NCBI GenBank assembly: GCA_009773645.1
Contig: WSYB01000008.1
Coordinates: forward strand, 1-64,000
Direction: 5' to 3'
Origin: Geobacteraceae bacterium
Lineage (GTDB): Bacteria; Desulfobacterota; Desulfuromonadia; Geobacterales; Geobacteraceae
Length of the DNA stretch: 64,000 nucleotides
Part shown: one piece after another, positions 6,551 through 15,055 of the stretch
Layout of the letters: the number at the start of each line of letters is the position of its first letter
Numbering within the stretch: position 1 is the first letter of the stretch
Program-made: the position numbers and the translations under genes
The notes under the pieces: generated by a model
The model's database searches: none
Told to the model about the DNA's origin: nothing
Seen by the model: the letters and a program-made list of their open reading frames with translations, nothing else

Positions 6551-8407
6551 TCACTCCGTTGGCAGGGTGAAGTAAAAGGTCGCCCCCTTGCCCGGTTCCC
6601 CCTCGGCCCATACCTTCCCGCCGTGACGCCTGATAATCCTTTCCACCGTGGCCAGGCCGATGCCGTGTCCTGTGAATTCTTCAGCGCCGGGGAGACGCTG
6701 AAAGGCGATGAAAAGTTTATCCGCGTCCGCCATGCCGAAGCCGGGCCCGTTGTCCCGGACGAAACAGGCCGGTTTCCCGCCGATTTCTGCCACGCCGAAT
6801 TCAATGATCGCTTCCTCCCGTACGCTGGTGTACTTCCAGGCGTTGCCGAGGAGGTTCTCCAGGACCACCTGCAGCAGGTTCGAGTCCCCGCTGGACATTA
6901 TCCCTTCGGCTATCCGGAACGTGACCCTGCGTTCAGGCGCGGCCTGCGCCAGCTCCGCGGCCGCTGCTCGCGCTATGCCGCTGAGATCGACCAATTCCCG
7001 GTGCAGCTCCTTGCGCGCCATTAATGAAAAATTGAGCAGAGCGTCAATGAGTTGGTTCATGCTAAGGGTCCCGGCGTATATCTGTTCGATGTACCCTCTG
7101 CAAGATTCGTCGAGATTGCCGCCGCACAGTTCCCTGATTACCTGGCAGTAGCTGTTGATATTCGTCAATGGCCGGCGCAGGTCGTGGGAAACCGCGTAAT
7201 TGAACGCCTCCAACTCACTATTGGCAGATTCCAGCTCGGAGGCGCGGGCTGCAAGGTTGGAGTTCAGGATCTCGATCTCTTCCTCTGCCCGCTTGCGCTC
7301 GGTGATATCCTGACACACAACCAGGACGTTGAGCAGACCGTTCAGGTCGTACACTGCCTGCGCTATTTCCTCCACCCATACCAGCCGCCCGTCTTTGCGG
7401 GTCTTGCGAAACTGCCAGCGATACACTTGATTGGGGTTCTGCAAACACATCCGCAGCTGTTCGGTCACGGCAGGGCGATCGTCTTCATGGAACAGCCTCA
7501 GCACCGGCTGACCTTCCAGCTCGTCTGTCGTGTAGCCCAGTTGACTCGCGCAGGTTGGATTGACCGAGAGCATCGTAAGATCGGCATCAAGGGTAACAAT
7601 CATAATCGGATTATCGCGAAACAAGGCCCGATAGCGTGCTTCGCTGAAGCGCAGCGCCTCTTCCGCGCGTTTGCGGGGGGTGATGTCCTCTACGACACCT
7701 ACGGCAAATCTCGGATTGCCGTCGGCATCGGATACCACCGATGCGGTAAGATTCACCCAAACGGTTGAGCCGTCCTTGCGGATATAGCGTTTTTCCAGGG
7801 AATAATTCCCGAGTTTGCCTTCCAGCAGGAGCTGGAAATGTTTCATGCTCGTTTCCATATCGTCGGGATGGGTGATATCCCTGACGGTCAGGGCTTTCAG
7901 CTCTTCTTCCGTGTAGCCGACGATATCACAGTACTTCTGATTGATCCGCAGCCAGCGGCCATCCGGGGTCACATGGCCGATGCCGACCGCCGCCTGGTTG
8001 AAGGTGGCGCGGAAGCGTTCCTCGCTCTCCCGCAACGCCTCCTCCGCCTGCTTGCTCTCGGTGATGTCGCGCAGGGAGACGAACCAGGCCTGATCGGCAT
8101 CCCACTCCGTTTCCACCGCCCACATTTCTACGATGACGGTTCTCCCGTCCCGTGCCTTTATTTGCAGTTCGGCACTCTTGTCCGGTTCGAGGGGATGGTC
8201 GAACCGCGTTCCCGTGAGCTCATCCGCATTGCAGTCGAAGATGGCCGCTGCGGCCGGATTGGCAAAGCGGACCGTTTTGGACATGTCCACGATCACGATG
8301 CCGTGTCTGCTCTTGGTCATTATCGTGCGGATACGCCAGTTGCATGCCTGCAACTGCCGGGTCTTCAGCTCCAGCTCTGCCTTGATTTCGTCAATTTTCT
8401 CAAACAT
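6551..8407 (-). CDS. PAS-domain sensor histidine kinase
   Basis: This 618-aa protein has no membrane segment and is likely cytoplasmic. After a short N-terminal helix (MFEKIDEIKAELE), three PAS/PAC modules follow at roughly residues 22-130, 125-250 and 255-375. Next are a coiled linker, a HisKA-type dimerisation domain with the phosphoacceptor His408 in AVSHDLRRP, and a HATPase domain ending in [12 protein letters not shown] and [11 protein letters not shown]. The receiver protein upstream (8434-8850), on the same strand, is a plausible partner. The paralogue at 10445-11923 has the same N-terminal helix, so the two arose by duplication. Its ligand is unknown. Confidence 0.88.
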   Translation of the reverse strand: MFEKIDEIKAELELKTRQLQACNWRIRTIMTKSRHGIVIVDMSKTVRFANPAAAAIFDCNADELTGTRFDHPLEPDKSAELQIKARDGRTVIVEMWAVETEWDADQAWFVSLRDITESKQAEEALRESEERFRATFNQAAVGIGHVTPDGRWLRINQKYCDIVGYTEEELKALTVRDITHPDDMETSMKHFQLLLEGKLGNYSLEKRYIRKDGSTVWVNLTASVVSDADGNPRFAVGVVEDITPRKRAEEALRFSEARYRALFRDNPIMIVTLDADLTMLSVNPTCASQLGYTTDELEGQPVLRLFHEDDRPAVTEQLRMCLQNPNQVYRWQFRKTRKDGRLVWVEEIAQAVYDLNGLLNVLVVCQDITERKRAEEEIEILNSNLAARASELESANSELEAFNYAVSHDLRRPLTNINSYCQVIRELCGGNLDESCRGYIEQIYAGTLSMNQLIDALLNFSLMARKELHRELVDLSGIARAAAAELAQAAPERRVTFRIAEGIMSSGDSNLLQVVLENLLGNAWKYTSVREEAIIEFGVAEIGGKPACFVRDNGPGFGMADADKLFIAFQRLPGAEEFTGHGIGLATVERIIRRHGGKVWAEGEPGKGATFYFTLPTE

Positions 8408-8433
8408 GGCTTCGCCTCTTAAGTCAATGTAAA

Positions 8434-8850
8434 TTATGGTTCAGCCTGATTGTTCGCAATCTCGGCAATGCACTTCTCGATCGCTGCGTACAGCTTGTTG
8501 AACTCGATCGGCTTCGATAGGAAGTCGTGGAAGCCGATCTTGTTGAATTTCTCATAGTAGCTTGTATTGCCGTAAGCGGTGACGACGATGAACTTCGTAT
8601 CGGGTTTTATCGCCTTGATCTCGCCGGCCATCTCGATCCCGTCCATATCCGGCATCTGGATGTCGGTGATGACGATCCCGGGCGCATGCTCTTTGAAGAG
8701 TTCCACCCCCATTCTGCCATTGGCGGAGGAGTAGATGGTGACATCGGGAAATTTTTTGGGGATCATCAAGCCGAGTACCTCGTGGGTCACCTTGTCATCT
8801 TCTACAATCAGTATCGAAATTGCGGGGCTTGAATGCTGTGAGGGTTCCAT
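8434..8850 (-). CDS. Single-domain response regulator (receiver)
   Basis: This 138-aa CheY-like receiver has acidic pair EDD near the N-terminus, the phosphoacceptor Asp in ITDIQMPDMDG near residue 60, Thr in VVTAYG, and Lys in LSKPIEF near residue 110. There is no output domain, so it must act through protein contacts or as a phosphorelay intermediate. It lies between sensor kinases on the same strand, 26 bp upstream of the PAS kinase at 6551-8407. Confidence 0.9.
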   Translation of the reverse strand: MEPSQHSSPAISILIVEDDKVTHEVLGLMIPKKFPDVTIYSSANGRMGVELFKEHAPGIVITDIQMPDMDGIEMAGEIKAIKPDTKFIVVTAYGNTSYYEKFNKIGFHDFLSKPIEFNKLYAAIEKCIAEIANNQAEP

Positions 8851-8889
8851 CTCAGACCTCCATCATAATTTTCACCGGCATGTGTGCCG

Positions 8890-8952
8890 GGTAGGGGCAG
8901 ACCCATGTGTCTGCCCGTAAAATCAGGGCGCACACGCGGGTGCTTCCCTACC
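8890..8952. repeat. GTAGGGGC-type palindromic repeat
   Basis: This imperfect inverted repeat of about 60 bp opens with GTAGGGGCAGACCC and closes with the complementary TGCTTCCCTAC. The same design recurs at 32025, 53691 and 56941. Confidence 0.6.
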
Positions 8953-8976
8953 TGGGTCTTGTTCATGTTGCAGCGT

Positions 8977-10434
8977 TCACGTTGGGTGACTCTCCACGTC
9001 CTCGTTGATGAGAGGAATGGTAAACGAGAAAACGCTCCCTCCTCCCAGCCGGCTCTCGACCCGGATTTTACCGCCCATATTCTCGACGATCTGTTTTGAA
9101 AGGGCCAGCCCGAGTCCGGCTCCGCCGAATTTTTTTGCTGATGACGTGTCCGCCTGGGTGAACATTCCGAAAATTTTTCCCATGTATTCGGCAGGGATGC
9201 CAATACCCGCGTCCCGGACGGCGAACAAGAGAACTTCCTGTTCCGGTCGGGCAGGATCGTGAGCGGGTCGGACTGAAACGCCGATCTCTCCATGTTCCGT
9301 GAACTTCACTGCATTGCCCACCAGATTCATCAGCACCTGCCGGAGCCTTTCCTCGTCTCCCACCACCCGCTCCGGCAGAGTGTCGTCGATCTCCAGGAGG
9401 AAGCGGATTCCCTTGCGGTCGGCCTCCGATGCGAAATCAGCGGCGACGGAGCGAAGGCAGTTGCGGAGATCGAACGGCTGCATCTTGAAGCTCATCTTTC
9501 CCGTTGCAACCCTGGAGAAATCGAGAATATCGTTGATGAGCTGCTTGAGCGAGCCGGCCGACGTCTTTGCCATCTCCAGGTTATGGCGATGCTCGTCCGT
9601 CAGGCCATCCGTGAGCATCAGGTCGATGACCCCCATGATCCCCGTCAGCGGGGTCCGCATCTCGTGACTCATGTTTGCCAGGAACTCGCTCTTGGCGAGG
9701 TTGGCGGCCTCGGCCTCAAGTTTCGCCTGCTCCAAAAGGGCCGTCCGCTCCAGAACCAGCTCCTCCAGATGATCCCGGTGCTTGCGCAGCTCTTCCTCGA
9801 CCCTGCCGCGCCGGGTGATTTCCCTCCGGAGGAGCAGGAATACCATGAAAAGAAGGGCGAAACTTACGATGCTCCCTGCAAAGAGCGCCTGGAGCGCCTT
9901 TCCGGTGCCGGCTTCCATCGCTACTCTCAACTCTTTCAGGAGCCGCTCCTCTACATCCTGGGCCTCGGTTACCCGCAAGTGGATCTCGTCCATGAGATAC
10001 TTATCTCTTTCCGACACCACCACCTGGTAGGCGGCCTGAAAACCTTTCGTTGACCGGAGCTCGATGGCTTTCCCGGCAATGGCCAGTTTCTCCCTGATCA
10101 GTGGCTCGATGCCGTCCAGCCTGTCCTGGTGCCGTGTGTCGTCTTTGTTCAGCCACCGAAGGCGCGCCATCTGCCGGTCAATTTGGTTGAGTGCTTTGTT
10201 GTACGGCGCGAGATACTTTTCCTTTCCCGTGATGACGAAGCCGCGCTCCCCGGTCTCCACGTCCTTCAGCATTGAAAAAAGCGCATCAAATTCTCTGATC
10301 ACAATATAGGTATGATGTTCCCATCGGTCGTAATCGGCCGTTGCAGAGATGTTCAAATAGTTCTGCCACCCTATTGATGTCAGGATCGCCAGGGCCAGTG
10401 CAAATCCCCCATTGATGAGAAAGTTTCTTTTCAA
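8977..10434 (-). CDS. CHASE3-domain hybrid-less sensor histidine kinase
   Basis: This 485-aa protein has an N-terminal membrane helix (around residues 5-25), a periplasmic CHASE3 domain ([21 protein letters not shown] is typical), and a second helix near residue 190. A coiled linker leads to HisKA with phosphoacceptor His in [12 protein letters not shown], and to a HATPase with DAGIGIP and [15 protein letters not shown]. It senses an unknown extracytoplasmic cue. TTG at 10434 is proposed because AAGG lies 8 nt upstream and it follows directly on the stop of the previous kinase; longer versions overlap that gene out of frame. No receiver domain is attached, so it probably uses the free receiver at 8434-8850. 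Confidence 0.85.
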   Translation of the reverse strand: MKRNFLINGGFALALAILTSIGWQNYLNISATADYDRWEHHTYIVIREFDALFSMLKDVETGERGFVITGKEKYLAPYNKALNQIDRQMARLRWLNKDDTRHQDRLDGIEPLIREKLAIAGKAIELRSTKGFQAAYQVVVSERDKYLMDEIHLRVTEAQDVEERLLKELRVAMEAGTGKALQALFAGSIVSFALLFMVFLLLRREITRRGRVEEELRKHRDHLEELVLERTALLEQAKLEAEAANLAKSEFLANMSHEMRTPLTGIMGVIDLMLTDGLTDEHRHNLEMAKTSAGSLKQLINDILDFSRVATGKMSFKMQPFDLRNCLRSVAADFASEADRKGIRFLLEIDDTLPERVVGDEERLRQVLMNLVGNAVKFTEHGEIGVSVRPAHDPARPEQEVLLFAVRDAGIGIPAEYMGKIFGMFTQADTSSAKKFGGAGLGLALSKQIVENMGGKIRVESRLGGGSVFSFTIPLINEDVESHPT

Positions 10435-10444
10435 TGTATTTACC

Positions 10445-11923
10445 TTACCGGTTATGCGCTTCTTCAGCTCGTACAGTGAAGTAGAAGGTCGCTCCCTTAG
10501 CCGGTTCCCCCTTTGCCCACACCCTTCCGCCGTGGCGACTGATGATCCTTTCCACCGTGGCCAGGCCGATGCCGTGCCCTTCATATTCGTCACTTCCGGG
10601 CAGATGCTCGAAGGGGATGAACAGCTTTTCCGCATACGCCATGTCGAAGCCGGTCCCGTTGTCCCGGACGAAGTAGGCCGGCATTCCTTCAATTTCCGTC
10701 ATGCCGAATTCGATGACTGCCTCCTCACGCTTGCCGGTATACTTCCAGGCGTTATCGAGGAGGTTCTCCAAAACCACCCACAGCAGGCGCTTGTCCCCGT
10801 TGACCGTCAGCCCTTCGGCAATCCGGAAGATGACCCGCCGCGCAGGCTCTGCCGTCTTGAGCCCAGCCGTTATCGCCTTTGCCATTTTACCGAGATCCAC
10901 CGTTTCCCGGCGCAGTTCACTGGATGTCAGACGGGAGAAGTTGAGGAGAGTATCGATGAGATGGCTCATTTCTAGGGTCCAGTCGTATATTTTGTTGAGG
11001 TACCCGTTGCATCGCTCGTCGAGCTTGTCGCCGCACAGTTCCTGGATTACCTGGCAGAAGCTGTTGATATTTATTATCGGTCTGCGCAGGTCGTCGGAAA
11101 CCGTGTAATTGAACGCCTCCAGCTCCTTGTTGGCGGCTTCCAGCTCTGAGGCCCGTGCCGCCAGATCGGCGTTCAGCTTTTCGATTTTCTCCTCCGCCCG
11201 CCTGCGCTCGGTGATGTCCTCCTTTACCGCGATGAAATTGGAGATGACGCCGTTTATATCGATGACCGGGGCGATGGAGGCGGACTCAATGTAAAGGTCG
11301 CCGTCCTTTTTCCTGTTGATGAACTCTCCCCGCCAGTCTTTGCCGCCGGCTATGGCCTCCCAGAGCTCTTGATATACCTGGGGCTGCGTCTTGTCGGATT
11401 TTAGAAACCGCGGGTTCTTTCCCGCGACTTCCGCAAATGTGTATCCTGTTGTTTCGGTAAACCTGGGATTCACGTATTCGATGTTCCCCCCGGCATCGGT
11501 AATCATCACCATGACCGGACTCTCCATCATGGCGCGGTACAGCTTGCGAAGCTCCTGCTCGTTCTTTTTGCGTTCGGAGATGTCGTGCAGGGCGACGAAA
11601 TGGGCTTTCTCCGCTTTCCACTCCGTTTCAATCGTCCATACCTCCACTTCAACGGTTTTACCGTCCCGGGACCTCAGCTTCAGCTCGGTCGTTTTGTCCG
11701 GCTCGACAGGAAAGTCGAGCGGTTTGTCCAGGAGTTCTTTCGCCTTGGAGCCGAAAATAGCCGCAGCTGCGGGGTTGGCAAAGAGGATTGTCCTGTTCAT
11801 ATCCACAATCAGGATGCCGTGCGGACTCTTCGTCATGATATCGCGGAGACGCGCAAGACACGCCTGCAACTTCTGATCGCTCTGTTCAAGCTGCGCCTTG
11901 ATTTCACTGACCTTTTCAAACAT
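10445..11923 (-). CDS. PAS sensor kinase paralogue with His-to-Asp change at the phosphoacceptor site
   Basis: This 492-aa protein contains two PAS/PAC modules (about residues 22-130 and 135-250), a coiled linker, a HisKA-like helix pair and a HATPase domain with intact N box ([12 protein letters not shown]), G1 (DNGTGFDM) and G2 ([12 protein letters not shown]). Where the paralogue at 6551-8407 has SHDLRRP, this one reads SDDLRRP: the phosphoacceptor His is replaced by Asp277 (GAC for CAC). It may bind ATP but cannot autophosphorylate in the usual way. ATG at 11923 is chosen because GGAGGAAGG precedes it and because it aligns with the paralogue's start. The gene ends 10 bp before the next kinase. 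Confidence 0.85.
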   Translation of the reverse strand: MFEKVSEIKAQLEQSDQKLQACLARLRDIMTKSPHGILIVDMNRTILFANPAAAAIFGSKAKELLDKPLDFPVEPDKTTELKLRSRDGKTVEVEVWTIETEWKAEKAHFVALHDISERKKNEQELRKLYRAMMESPVMVMITDAGGNIEYVNPRFTETTGYTFAEVAGKNPRFLKSDKTQPQVYQELWEAIAGGKDWRGEFINRKKDGDLYIESASIAPVIDINGVISNFIAVKEDITERRRAEEKIEKLNADLAARASELEAANKELEAFNYTVSDDLRRPIININSFCQVIQELCGDKLDERCNGYLNKIYDWTLEMSHLIDTLLNFSRLTSSELRRETVDLGKMAKAITAGLKTAEPARRVIFRIAEGLTVNGDKRLLWVVLENLLDNAWKYTGKREEAVIEFGMTEIEGMPAYFVRDNGTGFDMAYAEKLFIPFEHLPGSDEYEGHGIGLATVERIISRHGGRVWAKGEPAKGATFYFTVRAEEAHNR

Positions 11924-12169
11924 AACGATCCTTCCTCCTCCCTGGGGCAATTGGGATACTATGGAGACAATTTCGGCAGTCAAACGGAAGGCATGCACGA
12001 GGTACATCAAACGCGGACGGCTTGACCCGATGTATCAAAAAATTGTACTACGTTTTTCGGAGTAGGCAATGAAGGAGCCGCTCTGTCGCCATCGGTTTTG
12101 CTGAAGCGCCATGTGACGGGTCGGTTGGTGTCTTTCCCGCAGAGTCTTTTCTCTCCGAAAAAATATCCC

Positions 12170-12197
12170 TTGACATAAATGTGCTCTTATTTAAATA
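12170..12197 (+). promoter_or_regulatory. Promoter of the nikMN-nikQ-nikO operon
   Basis: TTGACA (12170-12175) is followed after 16 bp by TAAATA (12192-12197). The predicted transcription start is near 12204, immediately before the NikR-type operator. Confidence 0.55.
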
Positions 12198-12206
12198 TGG
12201 AGTTCA

Positions 12207-12233
12207 GTGTTACGAATATCAAAATAGTAATAC
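12207..12233 (+). promoter_or_regulatory. NikR operator
   Basis: GTGTTAC-N13-GTAATAC is an inverted repeat with one mismatch. It matches the GTGTTAC/GTAACAC half-sites with short spacer described for deltaproteobacterial NikR. Its place just downstream of the -10 would let Ni-loaded NikR block transcription. The regulator itself is encoded at 6088-6507. Confidence 0.7.
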
Positions 12234-12277
12234 ATTGGCAGCTATCCGGTTTCCGGCGCCGTAGAAGGAGGAGCAAT

Positions 12278-13306
12278 ATGCACATGGCTGACGCGCTTCT
12301 TTCTCCCGCTGTGGGCGGCATCATGTGGGCCGCCTCGGCCGGCGCCATAGCCTATAGTTCCCGGAAGGTGCGGCAACAGCTCGATGACCGCAAGGCGCCT
12401 CTCATGGGGGTTCTGGGCGCCTTCATCTTTGCCGCGCAGATGATCAATTTTACGATTCCCGGAACCGGCTCCAGTGGTCATCTGGGAGGGGGGCTTCTCC
12501 TTGCGGTCCTGCTGGGCCCCCATGCCGCCTTTCTCACCATTGCTTCCGTCCTCGTCATTCAGGCGCTGTTTTTTGCGGACGGGGGTCTCCTGGCGCTGGG
12601 ATGCAATATCTTCAACATGGGGTTCTTTCCGGCATTCATCGCATACCCGTTTATCTACACAAGTCTTGTCAATGGGAAGTCCGGCCGGGGAGCCGTGACC
12701 TTCGCAGCGATCCTTACCGCCGTTGTCGGCCTGCAGCTCGGGGCGTTGGCAGTGGTCCTGGAAACGGTCTTTTCAGGAATTTCCGAACTCCCCTTCACCA
12801 CCTTTGCCCTTCTGATGCAGCCGATACACCTTGCGATCGGGGTTATCGAGGGGGTGGTTACCGCCGCAGTGGTCTCCTTTATTGTCAAGGCCCGTCCCGA
12901 GATACTGGAGAGTGGACCCGAAGCCGGTACTGCCGGCCGTTATGCGTTACGGAATGCAGCAATCGGCTTTTTCTGCGCAGCCATCATCACCGGTGGGGTG
13001 ATTTCCCGGTTTGCTTCGGAAAATCCTGACGGCCTTGAGTGGTCAATTGCGCGGATCACCGGCTGCGAGGAGCTGCATTCGCCCGAGCGGGGGGTACACG
13101 CTGCCCTCGCTGCAGTGCAGTCAAAAATGGCCTTTTTGCCTGACTACTCCTTTAAGAAAAACGGGGAGAGTAAAACGGACGCGGCGAGGGAAACCGCGGG
13201 TTCGAAGGCGGGAACATCGGTCTCAGGGGTTGTGGGAGGCGTGGTTACCTTTGTGCTTGCCCTGCTTATAGGACTTGTGCTGAAACGGCGAGGGGAGAAA
13301 GGGTGA
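12278..13306 (+). CDS. nikM: Nickel ECF transporter substrate-binding membrane protein NikMN (CbiMN-like fusion)
   Basis: This 342-aa membrane protein fuses a CbiM/NikM S-component (MHMADALLSPAVGG at the N-terminus; Met1 and His2 form part of the metal site) to a CbiN/NikN-like C-terminal part. That part has the PDGLEWS motif near residue 250 and a final membrane helix. Sequence alone does not settle nickel versus cobalt. Nickel is inferred from the NikR operator upstream. ATG at 12278 is preceded by GAAGGAGG; a longer frame would start before the operator. It overlaps nikQ by 4 bp. Confidence 0.85.
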   Translation: MHMADALLSPAVGGIMWAASAGAIAYSSRKVRQQLDDRKAPLMGVLGAFIFAAQMINFTIPGTGSSGHLGGGLLLAVLLGPHAAFLTIASVLVIQALFFADGGLLALGCNIFNMGFFPAFIAYPFIYTSLVNGKSGRGAVTFAAILTAVVGLQLGALAVVLETVFSGISELPFTTFALLMQPIHLAIGVIEGVVTAAVVSFIVKARPEILESGPEAGTAGRYALRNAAIGFFCAAIITGGVISRFASENPDGLEWSIARITGCEELHSPERGVHAALAAVQSKMAFLPDYSFKKNGESKTDAARETAGSKAGTSVSGVVGGVVTFVLALLIGLVLKRRGEKG

Positions 13307-14112
13307 ACGTCGACTCGAAATTCCTCGGTCTTGGCTATCTCGACATCCTCTCGTTCCAGGACACCCCGGTCCATCGACTCGATCCGCGGGCAAAGGTTCT
13401 GACTACCATCGTGTTCATTGTCGCGGTCGTTTCGTTCGACAAATACCAGGTGTCCGCCCTCCTCCCTTTTGCCATTTTCCCGGTGATTATGATAGTGCGC
13501 GGGAATCTGCCGGCCGCTTACCTGATGGGAAGGCTCCTTTTCGTACTCCCCTTCGCTTTTTTTGTCGGCATGTTCAACCCTTTGCTTGACCGGGATATTC
13601 TGTTCCGGGTGGGATCGGCAGCCGTTTCCGGAGGATGGATCTCGTTCTTTTCTATCCTCCTCCGTTTCGTCCTTACAGTCCTTGCTGCGCTCACACTTAT
13701 CGCCACTACCGGCTTTATCGGGGTCTGCACGGCCCTTGAGATGCTCGGACTTCCCCGCGTCTTTGCCGTCCAGCTCCTCTTCCTTTACCGCTATTTATTC
13801 GTGCTCGCAGCTGAGGGGGGAAGGATGGCCAGGGCCAGATCACTCCGCTCTTTCGGCGACAGGGGAATGGGGGTGAAGGTTTTCAGCTCCCTTGTGGGAC
13901 ACCTTCTCCTGCGCACCATCGACCGGGCGCAGCGGATATACATGGCGATGCTTTCCCGGGGATTCCATGGCGAGTTCCATTTTCGGCGGCCCTTTAAGAT
14001 GGGCTTTCCGGAGATTGCCTTCATCTTCGGCTGGTCTGCTCTTTTTATACTTTTCCGCGTCTATAACCTCCCCCGCCTTCTCGGAGGGATTCTTACAGGG
14101 GTTGCCCCATGA
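13303..14112 (+). CDS. nikQ: ECF transporter transmembrane protein NikQ (CbiQ family)
   Basis: This 269-aa T-component of a group I energy-coupling factor transporter begins with GTG overlapping the nikMN stop. It has about five hydrophobic helices, the HRLDPRAKVL motif near the N-terminus, and the coupling-helix segments ARSLRSFG and MLSRGFHGEF (Ala-Arg-Ser and Ser-Arg-Gly type) near residues 180 and 220 that contact the ATPase. It joins NikMN with the ATPase NikO. Confidence 0.88.
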   Translation: MNVDSKFLGLGYLDILSFQDTPVHRLDPRAKVLTTIVFIVAVVSFDKYQVSALLPFAIFPVIMIVRGNLPAAYLMGRLLFVLPFAFFVGMFNPLLDRDILFRVGSAAVSGGWISFFSILLRFVLTVLAALTLIATTGFIGVCTALEMLGLPRVFAVQLLFLYRYLFVLAAEGGRMARARSLRSFGDRGMGVKVFSSLVGHLLLRTIDRAQRIYMAMLSRGFHGEFHFRRPFKMGFPEIAFIFGWSALFILFRVYNLPRLLGGILTGVAP

Positions 14113-14861
14113 GTCACCACATTGTGGAAGTTGAAAACCTCCGGCATGTCTATACCGACGGCACCGCTGCCCTGCAAGGGGTCTCCTTCCGGATCACGCA
14201 CGGAGAATCGGTTGCGATAGTGGGCGCCAACGGCGCCGGAAAATCAACCCTCCTGCTACACCTGAACGGTTACCTTGCCCCCACCTCGGGAAAGGTGCGC
14301 GTGGGAGACCTGCCGCTGAACAAGGATACCTTGCGGGAAGTACGGCACACGGTAGGGATGATCTTCCAGGACCCGGACGACCAGCTCTTCATGCCGACCG
14401 TCTACGATGACGTGGCCTTCGGCCCCTTTAATCTCGGGCTCCCCCCGGAAGAGGTGGATGAACGTGTGATGGAGGCGCTGACAACGGTCGGAGTGGCACA
14501 TCTGAAGGATAAGTCTCCCCACAGGCTGTCGGGGGGTGAAAAGCGGCGTGCAGCCATCGCGTCGGTTCTCTCCATGAAGCCGGACATCCTGGTCATGGAC
14601 GAACCGAGCACCGGCCTTGATCCCATGGCGAGGCGGCAATTGATCTCTCTCTTGCGGGCATTCACCCACACAAAAATCATCGCCTCCCATGACCTGGATA
14701 TGGTGCTCGACCTTTGCGAGAGGACCATTGTTATACATGGGGGGGAGGTGAAGGCGGACGGTCAGACCCTCGATATCTTTACGAACGAGGCGCTTCTTTC
14801 CGAATGTCACCTGCAAAAACCGTTGTCAATGCAGGGGTGCCCCGTGTGCGGGAAGGGATAA
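14109..14861 (+). CDS. nikO: ECF transporter ATP-binding protein NikO (CbiO family)
   Basis: This 250-aa ABC ATPase has Walker A GANGAGKST near residue 38, the Q-loop IFQDPDDQLF characteristic of ECF ATPases, the signature LSGGEKRR near 139, Walker B ILVMDEPSTGLD near 159 and the switch His in IASHDLD. It drives nickel uptake through NikMN and NikQ. The gene overlaps nikQ by 4 bp and is the last of the operon. The C-terminal CPVCG motif is an extra seen in some CbiO-like proteins. Confidence 0.9.
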   Translation: MSHHIVEVENLRHVYTDGTAALQGVSFRITHGESVAIVGANGAGKSTLLLHLNGYLAPTSGKVRVGDLPLNKDTLREVRHTVGMIFQDPDDQLFMPTVYDDVAFGPFNLGLPPEEVDERVMEALTTVGVAHLKDKSPHRLSGGEKRRAAIASVLSMKPDILVMDEPSTGLDPMARRQLISLLRAFTHTKIIASHDLDMVLDLCERTIVIHGGEVKADGQTLDIFTNEALLSECHLQKPLSMQGCPVCGKG

Positions 14862-15000
14862 GGTTTGCCTTTCTTTGCCCGATGAAAACTAACCGATTTC
14901 CATCTCCCACCCTTCCTCATGCCCGTCTCGCGGGCTGCGTATGCCGAACATTCTCTCCATTCACACTCATGGCAAATGTTTCATAGATCCTGTCAGCGGC

Positions 15001-15027
15001 AAAAAAAACCGGGGGCAGAGCCCCCGG
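15001..15027 (-). terminator. Rho-independent terminator after the 24-haem cytochrome
   Basis: On the minus strand an 8-bp GC stem (CCGGGGGC against GCCCCCGG, three-base loop) is followed by eight T. It lies 29 bp beyond the stop of the gene at 15056 and probably ends the cytochrome operon. Confidence 0.85.
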
Positions 15028-15055
15028 CAGAAATTCAGAAGAACGAGTTAACGCA

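Noticed and set aside
12011-12277. Cobalamin riboswitch before the nikMN gene
   Set aside because: The region lacks a B12-box-like segment; a promoter and NikR-type operator explain it.
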